From Bolinopsis microptera (Eukaryota > Ctenophora > Tentaculata > Lobata > Bolinopsidae), in the NCBI RefSeq assembly GCF_026151205.1, contig NC_087072.1, positions 12,190,169 through 12,254,168 of the forward strand: a stretch of 64,000 bases of DNA, in the 5' to 3' direction. Below are positions 1 through 10,063 of this stretch, one piece after another. The translations under genes and the position numbers were made by a program. Position 1 is the stretch's first letter. Each line of letters opens with the position of its first letter. Below the pieces are notes generated by a model. That model was given only the letters and a program-made list of their open reading frames with translations, searched no databases and had not been told where the DNA came from.

Positions 1-12
1 CCCTAACCTCAG

Positions 13-174
13 TCCTCAATCTCAACCTCAACCTCAACCTCAACCTCAACCTCAACCTCAACCTCCACCTCAACCTCAACCTCAACCTCAACCTCAACCT
101 CAACCTCAACCTCAACCTCAACCTCAACCTCAACCTCAACCTCAACCTCAACCTCAACCTCAACCTCAACCTCT
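13..174. repeat. (CCTCAA)n microsatellite
   Basis: About 26 copies of the hexamer CCTCAA with one CCTCCA variant. Open frames across it (alternating Glu-Val on the minus strand) are an artefact of the 6-bp period. It is not the TTAGGG telomere unit. Confidence 0.95.
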
Positions 175-175
175 G

Positions 176-399
176 ATAACCATGAAATCGGTCGCTCGAT
201 TTTTCCAATCAATAAGCTTTATTACAATTTGTAATAATATAAGCCGTGATCGAATGGAAAAAGCGAGCGACCGATTTCATTTTTGGTATCAATTTGCATT
301 TGCGGACGGTTATTCAAATTAATATCATTTCCTTTTGTTTGGAAAAGAGAGACACTGGCAGCGGTACACTCTACCCATGATTATGGGTTTTGGTCAAAT
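176..399 (+). mobile_element. Palindromic MITE (family P), partial copy
   Basis: Right arm and loop of the palindromic element seen complete at 8336-8662. It contains the shared blocks GCGAGCGACCGATTTCAT and CATGATTATGGGTTTTGGTC, and a short inverted stretch of the other arm. Its right terminus (TTTGGTCAAAT) abuts the splice-donor end of the ARMC7-like exon fragment at 400. Confidence 0.75.
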
Positions 400-591
400 T
401 TACCTATGTAAAATAAGGTCTTCATCATCCGTCAGGTCCAAAAAAAGGTCTACAACATTTAGTTTCTGCGGGTGTTCATGGTTTACTGGGTTGTAGGCGA
501 AGTTAGCTAGACTCGCAACGATTTCCTGCTTAGCATGTGCAACCTCGCTTTCACAATACTCTGTCAAAAGGGCCTGAGATAATAGGGTCAC
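400..591 (-). pseudogene. ARMC7: ARMC7-like first exon, copy 1 (gene fragment)
   Basis: The minus-strand open frame reads a Met start, then LLTEYCESEVAHAKQEIVAS, LANFAY and VVDLFLD. This order matches the N-terminal armadillo region of ARMC7 as I know the family (a small armadillo-repeat protein). The frame runs into AG|GTAAAT, a good splice donor, so this looks like exon 1 only. No second exon is found: lower coordinates hold a palindromic MITE and then a microsatellite. A near-identical copy lies at 6003-6194. I infer a duplicated, truncated gene fragment; the family assignment rests on about 50 residues. Confidence 0.6.
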
Positions 592-1042
592 ATTCTTTAT
601 TTTTATTTCTGAATTCGCTCATTTTATTTGCTACTGCTAACTACCCATGGCGCCCCAGTTACTCACTGCGTTACTCACTGCGTACTGCACTTTATAGATT
701 TGGATTCTAGAGTACGTTATATTTTATCCCGGTAGTTGTACCACAATCCGCAATCCGCATTGGATATAGCACAATGTACAACAAATGTAAGAATGGACTT
801 GACGGTGAAGGGCACAGGGGTGGTGGTAGTGGTACTGCTACTTTCCTTACTGGGTGAATCTCATCCTGTCATTCCGCCGCATCTTCAATCAGTTTATGAA
901 CAGAAAAAGCCGGAGGTCCTCAGTTAATAGTAATACTTTCCGAAAACTAAAAGCGTGGACAGTGAATACTAGGGCGGATTTCAATTTCATGATACTCACG
1001 AATATGGACACGAGGGATGATGATTAATCTACACTCGACTAT
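592..1042. repeat. Duplicated segment D, left part
   Basis: Includes a ~125-bp block beginning AATTCGCTCATTT and ending ACCACAATCCGCA that recurs at 5093-5171, 6215-6340 and 10849-10970. The rest (from GGACTTGACGGTGAAGGGCA to the ACTCGACTAT junction) is nearly identical to 10253-10531. The retrotransposon at 1043 interrupts this segment. Confidence 0.85.
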
Positions 1043-4000
1043 TTATATCATAATCATATGTTTCTCTTCTATTCTCTCATCATGACTTACTTTCTCCCAA
1101 TTCTTCTCTCCACGACTAGGTCCATGAACACTGTACTCCCCCTAGATTATAATATTCATTCCTCTCTACTCCTTGACAGCCCACGTTATCTTATACCATT
1201 TCTTGCTTGCTCCCACATCAAACTTTTCTTTTTAATTATCTCCTCTTGGTTTATAAGAAATGTTCTTCTCCCTGGTAAGCTGAATAGAGCCAAGTATTCC
1301 AGCCGCCTCAGGCGTCTAGTCTCTTTATTCATTCTTTGGGTTTTCTCTCTTAACTTTCTTTTGATAACTCTTGTTAATCCTTCTATGCTTAATCCAGGTC
1401 CCAACTCCCTATCTGTACTCTACCAAAATGTCCAAGGTCTTATTCCTTTCAGTAACCTAAGCTCCTCCCATCCCCTTCTTGATGGTAATAAGATTTCCGA
1501 ACTTCAATCCTTTGCTAACATAGAGCAGCCTGACATAATTGCCCTAAATGAGACTTGGCTCAAAAATTCTATTTCTAGCAACGAAATCTTTCCTTCTTCT
1601 CAATATGAAATCTTCCGCAATGACCGCACGAGAAAGACTCATCCTCAAGATCCTAATAACCCTAAAAAGTTTAGGGAAAATGGAGGTGGTGTTCTTTTGG
1701 CTGTTCGGTCTGATCTCGATGCCACTACAACCCGACTACCAGTTAGCCTAGGTGCAGAAATGCTTGCCGTTAAAATTGCTTTTCCTAACAAAGAGAGTAT
1801 TGTAATCTGTACTTGTTATAGAGTTGGAACTCTTGGGTTACCTAATCATGATGTCATAGTTAGTTATATTCGCAAGCTAGTTTCCAAAAAGAATCCCCCT
1901 AAAATCTATGTTATTGGTGATTTTAATCTCCCCCACACAGACTGGCTATCTTCATCCAGTACCGTACCTATTGAGCAATCCTTCATAGATTCTTTCAGTG
2001 ATCTTTCTCTCTCCCAGTTGATCACATCACCCACCCATAAAAGTGGTAATACATTAGACATTCTTCTCAGCAATTATGATAACACAATCGATAACTTGAA
2101 TGTCTGTGATCCTCATTCTGTGTGCAAATCTGATCATTTTCCTGTCACTTTTTCAATTAAAAGCTCCTTTTCCCGCAAGAAAACTCCTAAACGTAAAATC
2201 TATAATTATAAGAAAGCAAACTGGGACATTATTAATCGTGAATTATGCTCGATTAATTGGCAAGTCCTAGAATGCCTAGATCCTGATTCGTCTTGGAAGT
2301 TAGTTAAAGACTGCATTATGAATTTAGTTGATATACATATTCCTAAAGTAACTATTAAATCAGAGTTTCAACCCCCGTGGTTCGATAGTGAACTTTTTTC
2401 TTCATGCCGTAAAAAAGATAGACTCAGAGCTAAATTTAAAATTTCTGGTTCTATTTCTGATGAGTTAAAGTTTGTTACTAGCCGTAAAGATTTTAAGAGG
2501 CTTTCATCAGCCAAAATAAGAGATAATCTTTTCAATAGTGATGATCCAGCGCTTATAACTAAGAAGTTTTGGTCACATGTTAAGTATAAATCTAACTCCT
2601 GCCGTATTCCTAATTGTGTTAGTTATTCTGGACAGCTTCGGTTCAAACCCAAAGCTCAAGCTGAACTTTTCAATTCTTTCTTTTATAACCAGTTTTCGGA
2701 TCCTTCACTTTATGACACTGACATCTCCTATGTCAATGATGTTGATTTTGATATTGACTTCGATCATCGGGATGTTCGTAAGCTTCTTTCAAATATTAAT
2801 TCAAATAAAGCCCAGGGACCAGATGGCATACACGGTAAAATTCTCAAAAATTGTTCCGTAGGTTTAGCTTACCCTCTAACATGCATTTTTCGTGGATCTT
2901 ACAACAGCGGCTACATTCCACAAGAATGGAAACTTGCAAATGTTGTCCCAATATTTAAGAAAGGTAAGAAAAGCGAGGTTGAAAACTATAGACCAATATC
3001 CCTTACTTGTTTAGTAATGAAAGTTTTTGAGCGCATTGTTAAACGTAAACTGCTTTCTTTGACAAGTACCCTTCTTGATCCCAGGCAGCATGGTTTTCTA
3101 GAGCACAAGTCATGCACAACCAATATGGTTGACTTTTGTGATAGCCTGGCATTGTCTCTTAACGAAAACATTATCAATCATGTTGTGTATTTTGATTTTG
3201 CTAAGGCATTTGATTCTGTAAATCATGATATCCTTCTTCATAAGCTAAAGACCTTATATAACATTGATGGCACACTTCTCAAATTTCTTACCAATTACCT
3301 TCAAGGCCGTTACCAAAGAGTGGTTATTGGTAATGAGATGTCATCTACCCTCTCAGTTAATTCTGGTGTCCCCCAGGGCTCTATTCTTGGTCCCTTACTT
3401 TTTGTATTGTTTATCAATGATATTCCTCTTGGCCTTTCGGATAATACTGATATTGTTTTGTATGCCGATGATACAAAAATCTGGCGTAAAATACATTCAT
3501 CTTCTGATAATACTAATTTACAAATGGATATAGACTATCTCTCTGACTGGGCACTAAGAAACAAAATGCGATTCCATCCAGCAAAATGTAAAGTGCTTAT
3601 TGTTTCAGGAAAACCATCTTTATCTCCTCCATTCGCATATAATCTTGATGGCTCTCCTCTTGTGTATGTAGAGTTAGAAAAAGATCTTGGAGTCGATGTT
3701 ACTCCTAAGCTAAGTTGGAATAGTCAGTGCGACAGAATTTATACTAAGGCCTGCCAACAACTTGGTATGGTCAGAAGAGATGGCCATATTGTCATTGGTC
3801 AGAAACGTCGCCGGGCGCTTTACCTCTCCTTGGTTCGTAGCCAATTCGAAAATTGTTCCATAATCTGGCGCCCTTGTAATAAATCACTTAGTGATAAATT
3901 AGAAAGTCTCCAAAAGAGAGCTATTAAATGGATTCTGTCTGAAGAGGGCCGCAGTTATCCACCTGAGCAATATGTCAAAAAGTGCAAGCTTGTCGATATT

Positions 4001-4780
4001 CTTCCTTTGTCTCAAAAGTTTGACTTGAATGATCTTATTTTTTTCCACAAAGTTCTTAACAATTTAATTCCTGTATCGCTGCCTCACTATCTCTCTTTAT
4101 ATCAGGGCACTTCTCGACTAAGACGTTGCCACCTCGACAGTATGTCTATTGTGTCATCAATTTTACCTAAGTTAAGTCAGAATTCACACACCACATGTAC
4201 CTCAAATAGCCCACTGGCAAAATCATTTTTCTACAGAACCCATATACTGTGGAATGGACTCCCTTTACAGGTAAGACAGATTGTTTCTACTAGTCTTTTC
4301 AAAGCTGAGGTCACTAAGCATCTATGGAAATGTTTATTGGATAGTGAAACAACAGTCTAGCCTAGTCTCTTTGCTCCCCATATTATTATTATTTTTGTTT
4401 TATTAATTTTTTTATCTACCTTCCTATACTTTCAACATCATATCACACTTCACCCGCACACCTTCTCACACATTAATGACCATTTCAGACCTGTATCTAA
4501 TGTATCTGGAATTTGACGTATTGAAATTCCAATTTTGACTCTATATCCACAGTTATTCACCATGGATTTGTTTGTTATTAAATAGTTTTTCATAAATTTT
4601 TGGATTTAGATTAATTCGATGTAATGGGTCCAAGTTACTGCGGACATAGTTCACTATGTGTTTACCGTGTTTGGGTGCCCATCATATTTTACAGATGGGG
4701 GCGATATTTTGAACGATTCTATTTTATATTCATCTATTGCTGTACTCTGTAAAATTTGAAAAGTATTTAATAAAAAAAAA
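1043..4780 (+). mobile_element. Full-length non-LTR retrotransposon (CR1/L2-like), poly(A)-tailed
   Basis: The element carries one long ORF, a ~420-nt 3' UTR and a terminal run of nine A. Its ends are defined by comparison with the uninterrupted duplicate at 10521-10540: the left flank ends ACTCGACTAT and the right flank starts TCACGTGACTT, which are continuous there. At most 1-2 bp could be a target-site duplication. The very short 5' leader (about 15 nt) suggests slight 5' truncation or an insertion that kept little leader. The intact frame suggests recent insertion. Confidence 0.85.
1058..4360 (+). CDS. Non-LTR retrotransposon polyprotein: endonuclease + reverse transcriptase
   Basis: 1100 residues, uninterrupted. 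Residues 1-110 are hydrophobic with several membrane-like stretches and end in an NPGP motif (about 112-115). An apurinic-type endonuclease follows, about 118-370: LYQNVQGL, DIIALNETWL, GGGVLLAVRS, IYVIGDFNLPHTDW and SDHFPVTF. The reverse transcriptase spans about 560-880: ANVVPIFKKG, NYRPISL, HGFLEHKSCTTN, YFDFAKAFDSVNHD, GVPQGSILGPLLF and the catalytic LYADDTK. A C-terminal tail follows. Layout and RT blocks fit the CR1/L2/Jockey group; I cannot separate these by eye. No separate ORF1 is present. The first Met is assumed; the M nine codons later would also serve. Confidence 0.93.
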   Translation: MFLFYSLIMTYFLPILLSTTRSMNTVLPLDYNIHSSLLLDSPRYLIPFLACSHIKLFFLIISSWFIRNVLLPGKLNRAKYSSRLRRLVSLFILWVFSLNFLLITLVNPSMLNPGPNSLSVLYQNVQGLIPFSNLSSSHPLLDGNKISELQSFANIEQPDIIALNETWLKNSISSNEIFPSSQYEIFRNDRTRKTHPQDPNNPKKFRENGGGVLLAVRSDLDATTTRLPVSLGAEMLAVKIAFPNKESIVICTCYRVGTLGLPNHDVIVSYIRKLVSKKNPPKIYVIGDFNLPHTDWLSSSSTVPIEQSFIDSFSDLSLSQLITSPTHKSGNTLDILLSNYDNTIDNLNVCDPHSVCKSDHFPVTFSIKSSFSRKKTPKRKIYNYKKANWDIINRELCSINWQVLECLDPDSSWKLVKDCIMNLVDIHIPKVTIKSEFQPPWFDSELFSSCRKKDRLRAKFKISGSISDELKFVTSRKDFKRLSSAKIRDNLFNSDDPALITKKFWSHVKYKSNSCRIPNCVSYSGQLRFKPKAQAELFNSFFYNQFSDPSLYDTDISYVNDVDFDIDFDHRDVRKLLSNINSNKAQGPDGIHGKILKNCSVGLAYPLTCIFRGSYNSGYIPQEWKLANVVPIFKKGKKSEVENYRPISLTCLVMKVFERIVKRKLLSLTSTLLDPRQHGFLEHKSCTTNMVDFCDSLALSLNENIINHVVYFDFAKAFDSVNHDILLHKLKTLYNIDGTLLKFLTNYLQGRYQRVVIGNEMSSTLSVNSGVPQGSILGPLLFVLFINDIPLGLSDNTDIVLYADDTKIWRKIHSSSDNTNLQMDIDYLSDWALRNKMRFHPAKCKVLIVSGKPSLSPPFAYNLDGSPLVYVELEKDLGVDVTPKLSWNSQCDRIYTKACQQLGMVRRDGHIVIGQKRRRALYLSLVRSQFENCSIIWRPCNKSLSDKLESLQKRAIKWILSEEGRSYPPEQYVKKCKLVDILPLSQKFDLNDLIFFHKVLNNLIPVSLPHYLSLYQGTSRLRRCHLDSMSIVSSILPKLSQNSHTTCTSNSPLAKSFFYRTHILWNGLPLQVRQIVSTSLFKAEVTKHLWKCLLDSETTV

Positions 4781-5172
4781 TCACGTGACTTAGTTAAACA
4801 AGTTCTCTAGATCAAGATGGCCTTGAGTGACTGTAAGTGTACAGATTACACTTACAGATCCCTAAACGTTTACTCTGACCTGCCCCTAACGTAATTTCTA
4901 ATCCCTGATCTAATATGCTATAGCTAAAGCCCTAACAATAGCGAGAAATTAGACTAACTTCCAACTCAGATTGTTTTTAGCGAAATGTGTTGACTTTTGT
5001 CATGAATGGGTTTAATTTGTCTACAGTACATTATTCAGCGTTTTTAAATACACCACAAGTTTAAAAAATAAGACAAAACAGTACGTGTTTAATTCGCTCA
5101 TTTGCTACTCCTAACTACCCATGGCGCCCCAGTTACTCACTGCGTACTGCACTTTATAGATTTGGATTCTAA
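4781..5172. repeat. Duplicated segment D, right part
   Basis: Nearly identical to 10531-10930, beginning CACGTGACTTAGTTAAACAA. It is the continuation of 592-1042 after the retrotransposon. Identity stops at 5171, within the D block. Confidence 0.85.
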
Positions 5173-5177
5173 TTAAT

Positions 5178-5239
5178 TACTGGTGTTTACCTGCCCTGTA
5201 ATTCCATTCAATGGAGTTACAGGGCATATGAACACCAGT
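5178..5239. other. Hairpin-forming inverted repeat
   Basis: TGCCCTGTAA followed by TCCATT pairs with AATGGA and TTACAGGGCA around a tiny loop. An outer CTGGTGTT/AACACCAG pair is separated by short unpaired spacers. It lies immediately left of the MITE at 5244. Confidence 0.7.
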
Positions 5240-5243
5240 GGCG

Positions 5244-5683
5244 TCAAGGTTGTTAAATACGTCAAATTTTCGTGAAAGAATACGACGTATTCGGTTCTAA
5301 TAAAGAATACGTCGTAATACGCCGTAATACGGTAATTTCTATGGATTGTTAAATACGTCCACGAATACGCCATAATACGCCGTATAATACGCTGATTTGT
5401 CAAAATTTAACATTACAGCTGCGCGCCACCCTTATCATTGATAAGGGATAACTTAAATTTGTAATCAAATTTCATGGATAATCCGATAAGCTAACATTTT
5501 TTGCGAAATTATCAATTACATATTAATACATATTTAATGATTTTGATGTTCAGAATTTAAAGACCGTCCGCGATCAATTTCAACTTCAAGCCACACCTTT
5601 TCGTAATACGTCAATTTTCGAGGATTAATACGTATTCGTATTCCAATACGTATTCCCTCCTAATAGGTATTTAACAACCTTGA
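5244..5683. mobile_element. MITE with 17-bp perfect terminal inverted repeats
   Basis: Begins TCAAGGTTGTTAAATAC and ends GTATTTAACAACCTTGA, flanked by GCG on both sides (a possible 3-bp target duplication). The interior is rich in AATACGTCGTAATACG-type units on both strands. No transposase is present. A 3-bp duplication would suit PIF/Harbinger-like elements, but the terminal bases are not decisive. Confidence 0.75.
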
Positions 5684-6002
5684 GCGGGGGAGTCATCAGC
5701 ACTACGCAAGATATGACCTAGGAGCTTCCACCTTGCTTTAGGGACACGATCTGATAGCCTAGCTTTACTGAGTTACATTTTAGGTATAAGTTTGCATTGG
5801 ATATTGTTCCATGAGGCCAATAAGCCAATAAAGTTTACACTTTACAGTTTAAAATCCCCTTCAATAAAAAATTCTATCCTTTTTATTTTTGTCGTTTCTT
5901 TTATTTATGTTCTAACGTTAAGCTAATAAAAATTAACATTAATCACACGTAATTAAGACAGTGTAATTATTAAACGTGCCACACAAAACCAGATAACAAA
6001 AT
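5684..6002. other. AT-rich spacer, no gene seen
   Basis: No exon continuing the ARMC7-like fragment (minus strand) could be found here. No repeats or RNA features were recognised. Confidence 0.5.
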
Positions 6003-6194
6003 TTACCTACGTAAAATAAAGTATTCATCATCTGTCAGGTCCAAGAACAGGTCTACAACATTTAGTTTCTGCAGGTGTTCATGGTTTACTGGGTTGTAGG
6101 CGAAGTTAGCTAGACTCGCAACGATTTCCTGCTTAGCATGTGCAACCTCACTTTCACAATACTCTGTCAAAAGGGCCTGAGATAATAGGGTCAC
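6003..6194 (-). pseudogene. ARMC7: ARMC7-like first exon, copy 2 (gene fragment)
   Basis: Same 63-codon frame as 400-591 with only a few changes: HEHP is replaced by HEHL, and the last codons before the AG|GTAAAT donor differ. It retains LANFAY and VVDLFLD, and the upstream 5' flank (6195-6340) is duplicated too. No downstream exon is recognisable at lower coordinates. Either copy could be the older one. Conservation of the frame in both copies suggests a recent duplication rather than proven function. Confidence 0.6.
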
Positions 6195-6340
6195 ATTCTT
6201 TATTTTTATTTCTGAATTCGCTCATTTGCTATACTGCTTACTACCCATGACGCCCCAGTTACTCACTGCGTACTGCACTTTATAGATTTGGATTCTAGAG
6301 TACGTTATATTTTATCCCGGTAGTTGTACCACAATCCGCA
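6195..6340. repeat. D block copy 3
   Basis: Same ~125-bp block as at 606-757 and 10849-10970, upstream (minus strand) of the ARMC7-like exon copy. Confidence 0.8.
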
Positions 6341-6880
6341 TCACAGTGCTGGCAAGCACGAGCGGTGTCTTTATTGGGGGTATACTATGTACCCCCTTTA
6401 CTATTGTACCCCCTTTACTACTATACCCCCTTTACTATTGTAACCCCTTTGGTACACGTCAGAAGCCTCTTTCGTGCACGCGAAGCGTGCACTCCGGCCG
6501 GAGGCGGCGGCCGAAGGCCGCCGCCTCCGGCAGGAGTTTTTCAGACATTAAGACTCATCGGAAGTCGTTCAGCAGATTTATTTTTAGTTCAAAACATTCT
6601 AATTTGATGTCAAAGATGACAGGAATAAAAAATAGTTATGTTGAGATTTTTAAAAAATTTGCATAAAATACTCGCCAGCACTGTTATACGAAATTCGGTA
6701 AAAAACCCAAAATCGCCATATTCAGGTGCCTTAAAAACCATGTTAAAATTGAGTTATAGATCTGAAACTTTGCAGGGCGTCTAGACGTTGACCTAATCGA
6801 CTGTAAAAAAAGTTTCAAGTTTCAGGAGCATCGGGAAATGGGTTTTCTAGAACCCCTGTTTTACGACAGATTGTCGTGAT
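6340..6880 (+). repeat. Dispersed repeat H, copy 1, with GC-rich hairpins
   Basis: Starts ATCACAGTGCTGGCAAGCAC and ends near GATTGTCGTGAT, so the ends carry a short inverted TATCAC. It contains (TATACCCCCTTTACTAT)n-like runs and two tight GC hairpins: GTGCACGC-GAA-GCGTGCAC, and a 15-bp arm pair around GAA at about 6503-6535. Other copies are at 6890, 11280 and (minus) 15636. Unclassified; no coding capacity. Confidence 0.75.
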
Positions 6881-6889
6881 ATATACATA

Positions 6890-7312
6890 CATCACAATGC
6901 TGGCAAGCATTACCGTCGCCCTTATATTCACAACACTATTTACCCCCTATACGATTATATCCCCTTTATTGTTTTCCAGGCATTAAGACTCATCGAAAGT
7001 AGTTCAGCAGGTACATTTAAGTTCAAAACATTCTAATTCAATGTTGAAGATGACAGGAATAAGAAATAGTTGTATGGAGGTTTTTAAGAAATTTGCGCAA
7101 AATACGCGCCAGCATGTTATACGAAATTAGGTAAAAAACCCAAAATCGCCATATTCAGGTGCCTTAAAAACCATGTTAAAATTGAGTTAGAGATCTGAAA
7201 CTTTGCAGGGCGTCTAGACCTTGTCCAAATCGACTGTAAAAAAAATGTCATGTTTCAGGAGTATCGGGAAGTGGGTTTTCTGGAACCCCTGTTTTACAAC
7301 AGATTGTCGTGA
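6890..7312 (+). repeat. Dispersed repeat H, copy 2
   Basis: Begins ATCACAATGCTGGCAAGCAT. It shares CAGGCATTAAGACTCATCG, AACCATGTTAAAATTGAGTT and CTGGAACCCCTGTTTTAC with copy 1 but lacks the GC-rich hairpins. Confidence 0.75.
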
Positions 7313-7327
7313 AGATATATATGTATG

Positions 7328-8662
7328 TATAGACGCTTTTTGCAGTCAATTGTAGCCTACATTTAAGTGTCCGTAGATTCAAAAGTATAAACGATACAGT
7401 CATTTCGAACCACAGGTTTTAAAGATAATTGTTTAAGCTTTAGTTTACATTGTATTGAAAAATAATTTAACGTCATCATCATCACTTGATGACGTCATCA
7501 AGTTAAGTGTTTTTAAAACTTGACTTTTGACAAAGTAACAACTTTTTAAATCGATTTTACACTATTAAGAAGTAATTTTATTCAAAATCTGAGGACATTT
7601 TCATCTTAGATAATTGTTCAAGCATTCCGAAAATCTACCGGAATAGTTTCCTACCTTGCTCCTTCATAAAGATATTTGCTATTGAAGTTAGTGCTTTTTT
7701 GAAGAATAATTTTATAAAAACACAAAAGTTGTGAATTAGTATTCTCTGGTGTTGGGCCATCCCTTGGGTTGTGGAGCTCAATTTTGCTTCTTAAAGGTGT
7801 AAATTGTGTTATAGGCTAGTTTTAAAGTTAAAAATCGAAAAGTTGCACACGTGGGGACACGCCCAAATTCATTTAAAATCGCTAAAATCGCTAAAAATTT
7901 TGATTTTCACGATTTTTATCAACTTTGGAGTCCCGCTGTGATCCAAGTTCTTTTTGAAATCTTCTGAAACTTTGCATGCTTATCAAACTATATATTAAAT
8001 ACCACTATGCAAAAATTTACGGTGATTCAATATTGTATGCGCACGCGACGTCCGCTCAAAGTTTGCACGTGCGAAAGGTGAGAAATTTGCTCATTCGTGA
8101 TTTCGAATATATTCTGCTTTCCACGATATTTAAATGGCATTATATATGAATTTAATGCCAACTTGAATGAGTAAAAAGTGCCATATTCAGTCGGTTATCG
8201 ACAGAAATACCTAACTAAACACAAGGAAACGTTTTCAAAGGCAGAATTTCGAAATCGTCGAAATTACCTCCTTGTTAATGAAGTTTCGACTAGCTGTGTA
8301 AATTATCCTGACATTATAATCAAAAAGAGATGATATTTGACCAAAACCCATAATCATGGGTAGAGTGTACCGCTGCCAGTGTCTCTCTTTTCCAAACAAA
8401 AGGAAATGATATTAATTTGAGGAACAGTCCGCTAATGCAAATTGATACCGAGAATGAAATCGGTCGCTCGCTTTTTCCATTCGATCACGGCTTACGAATT
8501 GTAATAAAGCTTATTGATTTGAAAAAGCGAGCGACCGATTTCATTCTCGGTATCAATTTGCATTAGCGGACTGTTCCTCAAATTAATATCATTTCCTTTT
8601 GTTTGGAAAAGAGAGACACTGGCAGCGGTACACTCTACCCATGATTATGGGTTTTGGTCAAA
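7328..8662 (+). repeat. Composite repeat RP, copy 1
   Basis: Starts TAGACGCTTT, contains the palindrome CTTGATGACGTCATCAAG, and ends in the long palindrome at 8336-8662. Copies 2 and 3 are at 8692-10063 and 15802-18810. No coding capacity. Confidence 0.8.
8336..8662. mobile_element. Palindromic MITE (family P), complete copy
   Basis: Two ~145-bp arms form an almost perfect inverted repeat, from TTTGACCAAAACCCATAATC to GATTATGGGTTTTGGTCAAA, with a ~35-bp loop holding AATTGTAATAAAGC. There is no ORF. It always forms the right end of repeat RP here, so it may be an integral part of RP rather than a separate insertion. Confidence 0.85.
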
Positions 8663-8691
8663 TATATATATACATATATATATTCAGGGAT
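8663..8691. repeat. (TA)n microsatellite between RP copies
   Basis: AT-only ATATATATACATATATAT joins the end of RP copy 1 to ATTCAGGGATAGACGC, which starts RP copy 2. Confidence 0.8.
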
Positions 8692-10063
8692 AGACGCTTT
8701 GCCAGTCAATTATAGGCTATATTTAGGTGTCCGTAGATTCAGAAGCTTTAAAGATACAGCCATTTCGGACCACAGGTCTTGAAGATAATTGTTTATACTT
8801 TAGTTTACATTATGTTAAAAAGTAATTCAACGTCATCATCACCACTTGATGACGTCATCAAGTTAACCATTTTTAAAACTTGATTTTTCACAAAGTAATC
8901 ATTTTTCAAATCGATTTTACACCATTAAGGAGTAATTTTATTCAAAATTTGAGGACATATTGAAGTTAGATAATTGTTTAAGCATTCTGAAAATCTACCG
9001 GACAGTTTTTCTAGCTTGCTCCTTCATAAAGATATTCGCTATTGAAGTTAGTGCTTTTTTAAAGAATAATTTTATAAAAACGTTAATTTTACGTTCTAGT
9101 ATTCTCTGGTGTTCCACCATCCCTTGAGTTGTGGAGCTCAATTTTGCTTCCTAAAGGTCTAAATTGTGTCATAGGCTAGTTTTAAAGTTGAAAATCGAAA
9201 AATTGCACACGTGGGGCCACGCCCAAATTGATAGAAAATTGCTAAAATCACTGAAAATTGCTGTTTTCACCAATTTTCGTCAACTTTGGAGTGCCGTTGT
9301 GATTACAGTTCTTCTTGAAATACTTTGAAACTTTTCATGCTTATCAAACTATATATAAAACACCAACATGCAAAAATTTACGGTGATTCAATATTGGATG
9401 CGCACGCAACTTCCGCTCAAGGTTTGCACGTGCGAAAGGTGAAAATTTTGCTCATTCGTGATTTTGAACAAATTCTGCTTTGCCACGACAGTTCAATGTC
9501 ATTATATATGAATTTAATGCCAACTTGAATGAGTATAAAGTGGTATCAGTGATCGACCGATATGCTTACCTAAACACAAGGAAATGTTTTTAAAGGAAAA
9601 ATTTCGAAATCGTTGAAATCACCTCCTTATTAATATGTATGAAGTTATGAGTTTACATTTCGGCTTTGTAAAGTACCCTGACATTATAATCAAAAAGAGA
9701 TGATATTTGACCAAAACCCATAATCATGGGTAGAGTGGACCGCTGCCAGTGTCTCTCTTTCCCAAACAAAAGGCAATGATATCAGTTTGAATGACCGTTA
9801 TCAAATGCAAAATGATACCGAGAATGAAATCGGTCGCTCGCTTTTCCCATTCATTTACAATTGAAATAGATTACATTTTATAAATCGAAACTTATTACAA
9901 TTCGTAAGCCATGAATGAGTGGGAAAAGCGAGCGACCGATTTCATTCTCGGTATCATTTTGCATTTGATAACGGTCATTCAAATTGATATCATTGCCTTT
10001 TGTTTGGGAAAGAGAGACACTGGCAGCGGTCCACTCTACCCATGATTATGGGTTTTGGTCAAA
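8692..10063 (+). repeat. Composite repeat RP, copy 2
   Basis: Uninterrupted copy, used here as the reference for the empty sites of insertions in copy 3. Its terminal palindrome is 9706-10063, with arms beginning TTTGACCAAAACCCATAATC and a loop around ATTACATTTTATAAATCG. Confidence 0.85.
9706..10063. mobile_element. Palindromic MITE (family P), complete copy
   Basis: Inverted-repeat arms of about 155 bp, diverged from the 8336 copy (GGACCGCTGCCAG against GTACCGCTGCCAG). Arms within a copy resemble each other more than they resemble arms of other copies, as expected for foldback elements. Confidence 0.85.

Noticed and set aside
6346-6666. 106-codon ORF in repeat H
   Set aside because: Built from TACCCCCTTTACTAT runs and a GC hairpin; not preserved in other copies.
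9325-9528. Conserved ORF in RP copies (also at 18010-18336)
   Set aside because: Open in two copies but broken in copy 1 and interrupted by an element; similarity is explained by DNA duplication.
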